This document shows, in pieces, positions 1-11,040 of a DNA stretch of 64,000 bases. The notes beneath the pieces were generated by a model. It did not search any database. It was not told where the DNA came from and was given only the letters and a program-made list of their open reading frames with translations. A program made the position numbers and the translations under genes. The stretch comes from Atopsyche davidsoni. Taxonomy: Eukaryota > Arthropoda > Insecta > Trichoptera > Hydrobiosidae. Numbering within the stretch: the stretch's first letter is position 1; every line of letters starts with the position of its first letter. The stretch covers positions 248,001 to 312,000 of the forward strand of contig JAILWY010000025.1 in the NCBI GenBank assembly GCA_022113835.1, written 5' to 3'.

Positions 1-507
1 GTCTGTGCAGCATAGAACACCCACGGGGGTTGCTTAAATTATGGCGCTCGCTCTACGCATTAAATCAAAGGATGTGTTTGCGGCAGTTGATGGAGGTTAG
101 GGGTGTCTGGGGTGAACTCACCTGTCGAGGAGGGAGAGGAAAATAAATAAAATTAATAATATCAACCGTATTTACCCAAAACACGAATGGTTATGTATTT
201 GGGATTTCATATCGTCTTTTTGTTAAAACCTTTTGAAGGTTTCGAAATAATTTCATGTTTATGCGTTTTAACTTCGTTTTAGCGCGAATAGTTAAGGCAG
301 AATATTTTTCTAACGTTATTCAAATTACGACAAGTCTGATATAATTAGCATAAAATGATACTAATTCAGATAATATATTTTAGTGAAAATGTTGAAAAAT
401 TATGTTGTTACTGTCTGTAATGAGTCTGTAAAAAATATAACGTTCCGCAAAAAAACACAGCAGGATCTGAAAACTTAAACGCAAACACATTGAAGAGATT
501 AAAAAAA

Positions 508-545
508 TCAGAATTCGTATAGATATTAATCTATACGAATTCTGA
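508..545. repeat. Perfect palindrome, 17-bp arms, 4-nt loop
   Basis: Positions 508-524 are the exact reverse complement of 529-545, separated by ATTA. Each arm contains the EcoRI-like hexamer GAATTC. No transposon ends or target duplications are visible around it. Arms this perfect with so small a loop suggest a recent fold-back duplication rather than an old structural RNA; that origin is an inference. Confidence 0.9.
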
Positions 546-596
546 AAGATGCACAATGTTTTTTTAACAATATGTTTTATAATATACATATAAACC

Positions 597-598
<2 letters not shown>

Positions 599-646
<48 letters not shown>
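599..646. repeat. (TA)n microsatellite
   Basis: About 47 bases of uninterrupted TA dinucleotides. Tyr/Ile-rich reading frames that cross it on both strands are artefacts of the repeat. Confidence 0.95.
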
Positions 647-651
<5 letters not shown>

Positions 652-2623
652 TGCTTGGTTAGATAATTTTTGTTCGTCGGCCCATGGTAGGCACATATGT
701 TTTTATTTAACAACACAAAAACTTATTAAGAAAGAACATATATATAATATTCTAGAAAGATCGAAAACATAGATCAAGAAGTGAAAAAAGGAGAAAAGAT
801 AAGCGATGAAATATGTCCGCTAACGAGCTGTGTGCTAAAAAATATGATTTTGTGAACGTCCGTTGCTGCCTGAAGCTGCTTCAAAGATGAGGTAGCTATT
901 TCAGTTTAACGTCAGAAAATGTGAAAAAGATGCATACTTATAAATTCTGGTTAGATATTCGATAATATTTTTTTGTAAATTTACTTCACGAGCAGAAGAT
1001 ATGTTTCAAATTTCAAAGATATTTCTATTAATCGTTAATAAAAGAAAATCCTATCAATACATAAATATATATTTTTTATTTTACTTAAAAATACACACCG
1101 TACCTTACTCAGAACCATTGGATTATCGGCTGGAAGCAAGCAGCCAAGGTTCTTGTAAACTTTGAAACTGTGGTGGGCGACATTCTTCCACTGGAAGTCG
1201 GTGTTTAGTTTTTATTTTTTGGGATATTTACTAAAAAAATTGATACTCGAGCTATTGATATTTGTTTAATAACACAACAGTGAGCCCCGCGAGGAGGTTC
1301 CTGCTCTCGGCCAGATGGAGTTTATCATTTCAAGTGAATAGATTATTCAGAATAAAAATACCTTTTAAGTTTGAAAATTTATCATATTTTTTTAGTCTAT
1401 TTAATAAATAAACAATGTGGCATATTTTATTATGTTTGTATATGAACAGGAATATAATTTGAGGTTTTTTATTATTAAAAAACGAAACCTCCATTAAGTT
1501 GATATATCTTTGACTAACGTATTGTCTAGTTGTTCAATCTTTTGCTTCGTGATAATCTAGTATAATATTAATGAGTGTCCTAAATTACATTTCGAGTGCT
1601 GACATGCTGTTTAAATAATTAATAGTAATCACGATCCTAAGTCGTGGTGTCTATCTACTTTTTTTAAAATTCACAGAAGGCTAAGCTACTTTGGAGATGC
1701 TCAATCAGGACAGCATTTTCCAGAGGGCCTTTAAAATGAGGTCACAAAAGATTGACATAAATACAAATATCCAATCAACATGGAATAACCCTATGACCAA
1801 TTGGTCCCGCCCGAGAACGAGAAGCCCGTGGAGGTCTGCCTCGGTTCCATCGTATCCTTACTGAATATTTTCTTAGGGTTAGCGAGCTTTATCGAGCTTT
1901 ATCTTTAGCGAGTCTTGAAAATGCGAAGCATCAAAAATTTACATAAAATAATGCATTGGTTAACAGAAATTTAGTATTGTAAATCTTCACGGAAACGGCT
2001 CTGAGAGACTCCACGTTAGAAAGTTTGATCAAGCGGCAGCCCCTATGTATTAATTTATTTCATTAGAGCCTAACTTATTTATAGGGGCGGCTTCGTAAGT
2101 TTGCACACCCTGTGGTGACGTATTACGAATAAGGGTAGAGAATATGTCTTGGCTCGTATATGTGAAATGCGGCGTGTAGCGTATATGTCGCAGTTCTCGG
2201 AGTACATGAGATTGTCTTCAAGAAGCTAATGTTTTAATTTATAAATTAATTGATTTATTTCATATAAATATATACATATATATATATAATTTTTCGTTTC
2301 AAACCCGAGACTCTGTGGATCTGCTAGCAAGCGTACTTACCGCATTGCCACAAGACGAGTGATCACCAATGGAAGAAACAACCAACCCCTGAAAGCAGGT
2401 TTTGTTTTTCTATATAATAAAATACATTGAAAACCAGTCACAGACACGTGTTCATCTCGTGTAATGTTTATATGAAGATTTCGAGTTGAGCAATTTAATA
2501 ATGTTCCTGGTAAAGCGCAGTAATGTGTGGTAGGATCATTGGAAGCGTGAAAAAGCGACAATTTCTGTGAAAGACTCAGAAATAAGTTGTGATATCTCGA
2601 CATGAAAAAAAGCACTTTCTCTC

Positions 2624-2680
2624 GCTCTGGTCGAGTGGTTGGGATTCTTGCTTACAAGCCGTGGGGTTGAACTATCGGAG
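2624..2680 (+). other. tRNA-like promoter relic
   Basis: An A-box-like TGGTCGAGTGG lies at 2628-2638, followed about 25 bases later by a B-box-like GGGTTGAACTA at 2664-2674. Spacing and order match the internal RNA polymerase III promoter of a tRNA or a tRNA-derived SINE. The B box departs from the consensus and no convincing acceptor stem was found, so this is at best a decayed tRNA pseudogene or SINE head. It could also be chance. Confidence 0.25.
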
Positions 2681-2833
2681 TATCTGAATAATTTTACTAA
2701 AATAAATATAAAACAGCATAACGTTAGCAACAAGTATAATTTTATTTAAAGGAATACATATTTTTTATAATTTCTTTATAATAATTTTTATTAATTAATT
2801 AAAACCTAATACAAAAAATACAATTTATTATAC

Positions 2834-3061
2834 TTATGTAAGAATACGCATATAAACTCGTTTAAGCACTAAGAAATTGGCAAAATAATTATCTCGGATG
2901 TTCGGGTAATAATTTTCCAAATGGTCAATATCTATTTCGATTTCGACATCTAATATTTGGAAGGGATATTCCTTCCAAATTATCCATTCTGCTCCTATCC
3001 ACTTAATATCTATAGACCATAAATCATGCACGTTCCCATAGGATCCCTTTATTTGGTGCAA
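2834..3061 (-). other. 75-codon open frame of unknown nature
   Basis: An ATG-initiated frame of 75 codons, rich in Trp, Ile, Asp and Glu and free of low-complexity sequence, which gives it a more protein-like composition than most frames here. No family was recognised, and there is no signal peptide or obvious domain. Its first three codons fall inside the left arm of the inverted repeat at 3053-3208, so the start may simply have been created by that rearrangement. It could be an exon remnant, a transposon fragment or chance. Confidence 0.15.
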
Positions 3062-3208
3062 GTGGATATTTATTTTTTGTTTAATATTTCCTATTTTATA
3101 TAAAATAATTGAATTTTCGTATTGTGTGATTGACTTAGAATTTTTAATTTAATTATTTTATATAAAATAGGAAATATTAACCAAAAAATAAATATCCACT
3201 TGCACCAA
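3053..3208. repeat. Long inverted repeat, 58-bp arms (MITE or hairpin locus)
   Basis: Positions 3053-3110 and 3151-3208 are reverse complements at 57 of 58 positions, around a 40-bp AT-rich spacer. The outer ends read TTGGTGCAAGTGG and its complement. No clear target-site duplication flanks it. It may be a small fold-back element, a fold-back duplication, or, if transcribed, a source of double-stranded RNA. Near-perfect arms suggest recent origin or homogenisation. Confidence 0.85.
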
Positions 3209-6200
3209 TTAAAATAACGCAAAATCGATGTTTGAACTTTTGCTGATCACAAAAAATAACCGATCGGATAACGCTATATAGATAACATCAAATTTAATGG
3301 GTTAACCAAGAGCTTGTTGAGGATCATTGTTTTATAATTTAAAGGATTGTTTTACAAGATTACATTAGAGGAGTTTCAACACCTTGAAATGGTGAAAACG
3401 GCTTGCAGTACGATGATTTGAATAATTGATTTCTCTCCTGCCTTATTAATTCCGCACACACCTGCGCCCGCCGGGACTCTCCGTATAATTCATCACCCCG
3501 TCAATGTGTTTGCGCTCACTTAGTGCGTACTTCTTGCCTTGGTTCCTGAAATTTCACATATTTAACCCGAATTGAAATTTTACATTATTCGCACAAAATA
3601 AACCAATGTACCCTGAATAAAGCCTATAATTTATTCATCAAATTAAATTAAATAACTTTAAAATAAAATTAGTAGTTTTATATTTATTATACAAGTATAA
3701 CATAATATTAACGTATTAATAAATTACAAGAAATATATTTTTTTTTTTTGAGTTTGAAGCGGATTTAAGTTAAGAGGAAAGAGTTTATTATTTAGTTAAA
3801 CGAAAATAAGTAGCTTTGTGGTTAAAAGAAAACAAAATTTCATTGATGAGTGCTTTCATCCTCAAAAGACTCCTTTTACCTTTTTTGTTTCGATTGTTCT
3901 ATCATTTAAACAGACTTTCAGTCAGTTATTAATTCATCAAAGTGGTCTTAATGTGAAAAAAAATTATGTTTTAATATTGCCCTGAAGGTGTTTAACGTTG
4001 AAACTTGAAGGTCATTAAAATCAAGTGCTTTTATATCACCATATTGTATATTCACCTTTTCTTTTCGTTTTAGGTGGCTCGACTAATTTTACTGATTTTC
4101 TGAAATTTAGTGTTTTCTGCTCGTGGAATGTATTTCAGATATAAACATGAAAAATACGACAAAATTTGTTTGGAATCTGAATATATGTACATGTATATAT
4201 CAACAGCACTAGCTACTAAATAGTTGGTGGCAGGATTTGTTGCTATGTGTATAGAGAGCTTTAGACGACGTATTTCAGAATCGGAAAAAAATCAATTAGG
4301 ATACTAGAAATTTTGTATAATTTTTGAAAAAGCTTTATTCTAACCGTGGTTTCAAATTGGAACTACTTTTTTAGTTAGAAAAAAGTCTTTTAAGAATCAG
4401 CGTTTCAGACTTAACTTGGGATTAGACGTCCTGAATACAAATGGTGTGTTATAAATAGACTGCAAACTTGGCATTAATATATATTTTAAAAGCAAAACTT
4501 TTAGTATAATTAATAATAGTTCATTTAGAAACTTAACAGCTGTCCGCCTGAGCCTCCTTTCACCCCGCGAGTAGTTGGGATTTGTTACAAAAGGGAAAAT
4601 TATTCATCGCAACTGAAAGTTTTAAGACAAGAAATACACGAACGAACTTTGACGAGATAATTCTTTTAAGAGTCCCAGAAGTTTGACTTTCAAATGGACT
4701 GCAGATACTTTAGCGACTCGACTCGTGTTCAGATAGCAAACTGGTAACGCTACCGATCTACTTCTATGGAATGATATTGTACTTTATTAAATGTTTTTCA
4801 AATTAAATAACTATTTACTTAATGATTTCACTTGTACAAAATTATTTTTTATCCACCCTAGACACTTGCCCACGATGGCTAGATATATATAGAGTAGGTT
4901 GTTTTTTAAGTGAGCATTAATAATTAATGTTCAAACATGTTAATTAATTTTGAGAAATTGATTTTTGAAGATTTTATGAAAAATTAATAAGTGTATTGTA
5001 TGTGCGGCTTTGGGATGTAAATACTTGTTATTGTAAAGTCACTTGAGCGCTTCAGGCTTATAATTTAGAATGTTTGTTATTTTTCAAAAATAATCATACT
5101 TCAAAGAGAAATACAAATATGAACGCTAGTCTATACTAAAGTAAATATGTTTTACTCTTATTGAAACATCATTTATAAATACCCAAATGCATAAAAAGTT
5201 ATGTTTTTTTTGCTTTTGAGAGCTCCTTCAGAACTCAAATAAAATTAGTCTTGTAAGTTAAGTTAGTCATATTAGAATATACTTTTATTATTTGAAATAT
5301 TTGACGTTTCGCCAGGCTTCAGCGAAATTTATTACATTGACGATATTTTACGTAATAACAAATAAATAATTTTACTGTAGATTTGTTTGCTTCTATGAAA
5401 TTTTGTAATATTATAACATTTTAAATAAAATACTTTTTTGATTAAATATTATATTTTTATAGTACTAAAATGTTTAATCTAAATTATTTATATTTAATTA
5501 TGCGGCTGGTAAAGTCTTCAGTCAATTTTGACATTCACAGGTAGAACAAATTTATAATGAATTCATATATTCACAATTCTATCCAATCTAGTTATAAAAC
5601 TTATAATTTTTTCACATTATATTCAAATATTTATCGATGTCAATTATGAAATTTGGCAAAACCAATTACTTTATAGAGCAAACAATTTAGGTGTTTCACA
5701 TTTTTAAAAAAATATTTAAACATAATTAATTTAGTTTTGACACGTTTATTATAAGTCTACAGTTCTAGATTTTAAATTCAATAATTTCTTCAGTTAAAAA
5801 GATACTTGAGGAAATTTTTATTCTTAGTTCTGCCAAACATTCAGATAAAATTTTAAGTGAAATAGATTTTTCGCAGCAGCCAAAGAACCAAACTTATTCT
5901 CTTTCTAAAAAAAATATCGATAAATCACCCGTTTTGTGAATATTTGCAAAGTTTTTTCAGCCTCTCGACCAGGGGAAAGAAGTCTTCCTCTGCCAACTCC
6001 CACCCCCGCTCTTTCAGTCATTTAGGAATGCCCAATCACACGGCGGTAATTAATCCGCCGCCCTAAGGGCTGGGACGTGACGGGAGAGCCGATACTTTCG
6101 ATCTAAATAAATACGAGATCGAGTGTAAACAATCGATATCTCAGAGTCTTAGACTTAATGAAACGTCGCAAATATATTAATCTAGAAATTGTTTCATGAC

Positions 6201-6378
6201 AAACTGTAGTGAGTATTTACTCAGAAACTTGGTGGTGAAGGAAGCCGCTTTGCGGCCAGTTAATCAGCTGGGTGGTCGAACACGTGCTCTTAGGTTCAGA
6301 TCCTGCTCAATTAGTTTTTACAAGTTCAGTTCTGTTATTACATGAATTATTTTCACGATAAAAAATAAGGATTTAACA

Positions 6379-6560
6379 TCTTTTACTGCTTCAATTTTAA
6401 GTTTTTACTGTTTCAGATTAAACATTTGGATACTTTTACTGCTTTAGTCATTAGGTGCGAATTCTTTAACTGATTCAAATAATAGATTTGGCTACTTTAT
6501 CTGCTTGAAAATTGACGTGTTAATACTTAAACTGATTCAGTCTTTAAGGGTGAATAATTT
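6379..6560. repeat. Degenerate tandem repeat, about 30-bp period
   Basis: The motif CTTTTACTGCTT and close variants (TTTTTACTGTTT, CTTTTACTGCTT, TTAACTGATTCA, CTTTATCTGCTT, CTTAAACTGATT) recur at roughly 28-33-base steps. Units are strongly diverged, so this looks like an old minisatellite. Fainter copies may continue to about 6740. Confidence 0.55.
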
Positions 6561-7949
6561 TAAAACTTTAGATTAATTGTTAAAACAATTCAACTGTTTC
6601 ATTCTTTAGATTTAAGGTCTTTAACTTCTAAAGATTTTTTAAAAACTGCCGCAAATTCAATCATTTAACTCGTCCATTATCTTAGATTTATGGTTTTATT
6701 TCACTATCAGATTTTAGCTTAGAATACTTAGATTGATTCTGCTTCATTGACTTACTTTTTAATGAAATAGTATAAAAAAAAACAACTCTCGAAACCAACA
6801 GCAATAATAATATATTATTCTAAGAAACAGTGTAAATAAAAATGTTATGTCGCACGGTCATGAGATAAGGGTTGAGATGAAAAGAATCAGGGACATTTAT
6901 TTCTCCACCCCATGACAAAATGGACTTTTTATTTTTATAACCGATACGTGCAAGTGTGAGAAATGCCTTCTAAAAGGATTGATTGAAAACCTTTTTTTTA
7001 TTATATATCTTTCGGATGAGAAGCAATTGATTACATTTGAAAAGCCTTTTTAGTGCCAGTTGGCAATTTTCAATATTTTTGTTGATTGAGCTTATATTTT
7101 TAGTGTTAATAAATTAAATGGTTTTTATTTTTAAATGTTATTTTATATTCTTTCAAAATCTATGTCTTCACTCAGCGTTTAAGTGATCATTTGATTGTGA
7201 TTTAGATTCAAAATACAGTATTTTTTATTTTTTATTACATATTTCTAAGCATTTTAAGTAGTTCTTATCGATTCTGCGACAAATTCTTTGCCTGAACTTA
7301 AAATAGAGAAGTGAATTGCACTGATTGAGGAAACATCGGAGTGAACGTCATAGCTATTACATGAGTAGTTAATAAAATATTAATACATAAATAAAAGTAT
7401 TTTCAAAATTTGAAAATGATTAAAGGTTTCTGGCACGAATTTCAAAACGCTCAACACCAAGTGACACAATTTGACTTTTTATTAATCATTTTTTGAACCT
7501 ACTCCATGATAACATTTTTCACTCAATAAAGACTGACACCCCCACTTGCAATGTCTGGGGCGAGAGTTTAAAAATCGTCTGCGATATTTCTACAATTTGA
7601 CACCTGTGAAGCAAAAAGTTGAAAATATGTATTAACAATGAAGGGAGATTTGAGAATATTTGTTTGATTGTATTGTATGTTAAAAAATATTGTGATTAAA
7701 TGGTTATAAACGAAATGAATAAAAACCAATCTGTTATTCGTGATATTTTGGCTGCATTTTATACAATTACCTGTAGTATTTATTTGTGACAGTAACGCAC
7801 ATATTTATTAACTATTAATAAAATGAGGCGTAGAGGCTCTGTTCCCATATAGCTCGTGTGGCCTTCTGCAATATTTAGTAGCCATCACCGGACCAGTTCG
7901 CCGCCATTCACCAGGGGCGTGCGCACATACCCATCAATATTCAACATTC

Positions 7950-7951
<2 letters not shown>

Positions 7952-7982
<31 letters not shown>

Positions 7983-8005
7983 CATAAATATATATGTATT
8001 TATAC
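7952..8005. repeat. Imperfect TA / CATA microsatellite
   Basis: A short pure TA run is followed by CATA repeats and further TA-rich sequence. Confidence 0.8.
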
Positions 8006-10865
8006 ATATCTATTTATAAATAAATTGATTAAATTCCTTACTTAAGATTAATTTTAAATTAACTGCCATTTTAGTCATTGAATCATAAAACGTAGAAATA
8101 ACGTGAAAGCATTTTCTGCACCAGATATTACATTCCTAACTAAATAATTTCCGGCTTAAAGCAAATTGCACATGACGCACATCGCAGGAAATGGAAATTA
8201 ATAGAAAATACTGGAAACTCGGGGCCGCGCAGTAAACTACGTGAGAATAAACTTCCACAAATAAACCGAGAGAATGGATATTCCCTGTTATATGATAATG
8301 TATACCATAAAATCCATCATAATACTCGTATTTCATAACGCGAAAATGTTCCTACTTCGGTATTGGGCTTGGCCTGAAATCATGCCCTTCTACAATAACG
8401 CATAAAAATGTAACAAAATTTAATTCTGTCGCTGCCGACGAGCACGAGAAGTGTGCATCCTCTAGCAATGAGCATAATCTTTCAATGTTCAACACGTTAT
8501 CTCAAGTATTTTTTCACATTAATATGTGGTAATTTATCCGAAGTTTCAATTTCATAGACGTTTTTTAGTATTTAAATGTAATTATCGGTATCTATATATA
8601 TTTATATAGTATATTTTTTGCCTTAATATTCTATAGATAATCGTTGCTAGTTGAAAGGTATATTGAATTGTTGGATAAATATATATTTTAATATATTTAA
8701 AAAAATTTATAACCGCTATAACTTGTGTACTAGTAAGAAGAGCATTCAATAATGCATTTCAGATATATAAATATAAAAATTTAGCACTTTTCATTTTCAT
8801 AAAATAAGAAATAAAAAATAATTATCCATTACTATTTAACCTGATTGTAATGTTATGATATGGAAGAGTTATTATTATAAACGTGAGGTCGAGGGAGCTG
8901 AATGGGACCCCGATTAAAAAAGGATAATGCGCCGGCTTGTCCCGCGCTCTCGCGACTTCCACTGCGCCATCCACTGTGTGCTTTACCCTATCTTAAAACC
9001 CTATACCTATTTCAATTTCGCAATTTTCTGTGGATTTCTTTTGAAAAATTTTCACAAATTTTTGTGTTTTATAATATTGCGTTAAATTGTTGTTTGAATG
9101 AAATTTTTAAAAACTTGTTAGTTGAAATTAAATATATTTGTATCCTCAGGGATACAATTGAGTTCATGTAAAATAACAATTTATACGGAGAAATCGACCT
9201 GCCACTAAAATAAATTAATTATTTCTAAAATTGAAATAAAAATTAAATATTAGTTTTACTCCAGTGGCCGCGATGCCGACGTGAGCGAAGCACGAAGCCC
9301 CAAAATATAATTCACTACAACTGAGAGAGAATATAAATCGTCACATGAAGCGTACAGTCGACGTAACTAATTTATACTGCATTACCATTGTCCCAACTGT
9401 CCCAAATATTTTTTGAAAAATTTTCCCGTCGTTTCACGGGTGAATCGATAATTTAAAAAAATATTATGTACATTATTAATCTACAAAGGTAAAGTTTTGG
9501 TTTTGTTGAAACTATTTTTGATATTCATGGTCAGAAACGTAATTTATTCACCAGTCCGCCGTTTATTTCGTCTGAGCCCGGCGGATCCGGAAGCCTCGGT
9601 GAGAGCACCAAGGAGGCGAAGGGATGTCTCCGGCGGTGGAAGACCTCCAAGACCGGGATCACTCACAGCACCGGAGTCTGATGGCGGCTAGTGAAAAACT
9701 TCAGCTTGCTAGGCGATCTAATACGTGCCAATGCTATGTCGCATTTTATTTAAATTTTTTGACTTTTAATTTTAAAACAGAAACTCGGAATACCTAAGAT
9801 TTCTTGCTAAAACTGAAAATATATATATAATTTTATTTTATATCAAAGTTACACACATTATACAAAATTATCATTTTATATTATTTAATCGGCCAAGAAA
9901 TCAGCTTCATAATAAATATTCTAAAACTAGGCTCTATTGATACTCGCTGTAATGTTGCAACAAAAATAGTCTGAGAATGAAAACGCCGAGAGCCGAGGAG
10001 GCCGGCGATGAATAATGCAGACTCGTGCTTGTGGTGTGACCATTGTTTTGGTATTTGCGTGGGACTTCTTGAAATACTGTGGGCTTGTAAACAGACCGCT
10101 GTTGTTTAGAATGTAAATTTGAGTTCGGGGGGAGTTTCTGTAAAGGTGGAATGGCGCAGAGCCTACTCTACTTTAATAGACAAATCAAAGATTAAATCAT
10201 TGAAAACGAGAAACATAGAGACAGATTTCAAGTGAGTTTTCCCTAACGAAAATGATTCAAATGTTTTCATTTATATTACATAATATCTAAATATCAATCG
10301 CGCGCTAATGACGAACTTTTCTCGTTGCCCAGCTACCTACCTGATTTTTCATATCTTAATTTTTATCTTTCCGTGTAGATTTTTTATATTCTAATTATAA
10401 ACAATAAGGGTGAAAATTTAGTTTTCTAATGCATTTTTTTAGATTGCGTTCACAAAAAAAAATTCTTACCAGAATTATTTTTTAAACATTTGTGAAACTC
10501 AACAGCTTGCAAAATTGCGCAAAACTCCTGTTCAATAAGAAACGTCACTCTGCTGTGACAGACTCCGCTCAGCCGACAGGACCTCGGCACGATCTCCGTT
10601 CTAGCAAGCGAGCACCGAAACATTGCTATCTGGTTTACATTTTAAAAACAAAAAAATATTGTAATCTTTTAGCTTTTTGGCTATTCACATTTGTCGTTGA
10701 AAAATGAACCTATGCATAGTCGCCCGCGATTCTCCGAACTGTACTAATAAAATAACCTATTCATGTATAAAAAAAGACTACCTGTTAATGTGTTCTTAGG
10801 TTTTAGCAGTCGCTTTGTCTTGTAGGAATTCCGAACATTTCGGTCCCGAAACTGGAGCCATTTAT

Positions 10866-11040
10866 AGACATTTAGCAAAAAGTGTTCTCGGGGTGCACTT
10901 CAGCGGCCTGGTGGTATTTAAAAAGCCAGTGCGGTTGGAAAGCACGAAGTTCGTGCGCGGCTGTGCTGCGATTCAAAAACGGAGTAATTTTCTGCGTGAC
11001 CAAATCCAATTTCACATTGAATGAGATTGATATGTTTTTC
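10866..11040 (-). repeat. Dispersed repeat family R1, copy 1
   Basis: The reverse complement of this segment aligns over nearly its whole length with 14576-14742. Shared blocks include GTGAAATTGGATTT, AAATTACTCCG, CGCAGCACA, CCGCGCAC and GAAGTGCACCCCG. Both copies have a GC-rich core inside AT-rich DNA. No coding frame is conserved between them. The class (SINE, MITE or degraded LINE fragment) is unknown. Short open frames crossing this copy are not supported as genes. Confidence 0.75.

Larger units (their letters stand above)
1..2833. other. AT-rich non-coding stretch
   Basis: No gene was recognised on either strand. Open frames are short, lack family motifs, and two of them run through the TA tract near 600. 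The stretch contains one perfect palindrome (508-545), one TA microsatellite (599-646) and a tRNA-like relic near 2624. A few short GC-richer patches, for example around 1280-1310 and 1805-1850, show no supported function. Confidence 0.6.
3209..10865. other. AT-rich non-coding stretch
   Basis: Nothing resembling a conserved protein, tRNA or rRNA was found in roughly 7.6 kb. It holds a degenerate tandem array (6379-6560), an imperfect TA/CATA tract (7952-8005), and small GC-richer islands near 6000-6080, 8900-8990 and 9570-9690. The last island is open for about 40 codons rich in Arg, Pro and Gly but matches no recognised family. A weak B-box-like sequence occurs near 6288. Confidence 0.55.

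Noticed and set aside
380..772. Tyr/Ile-rich open frames on both strands
   Set aside because: They run through the (TA)n tract at 599-646 and have no other content.
6258..6315. Possible tRNA gene (GGTTCAGATCC)
   Set aside because: The B-box-like match is fair, but no A box at proper distance and no cloverleaf could be drawn.
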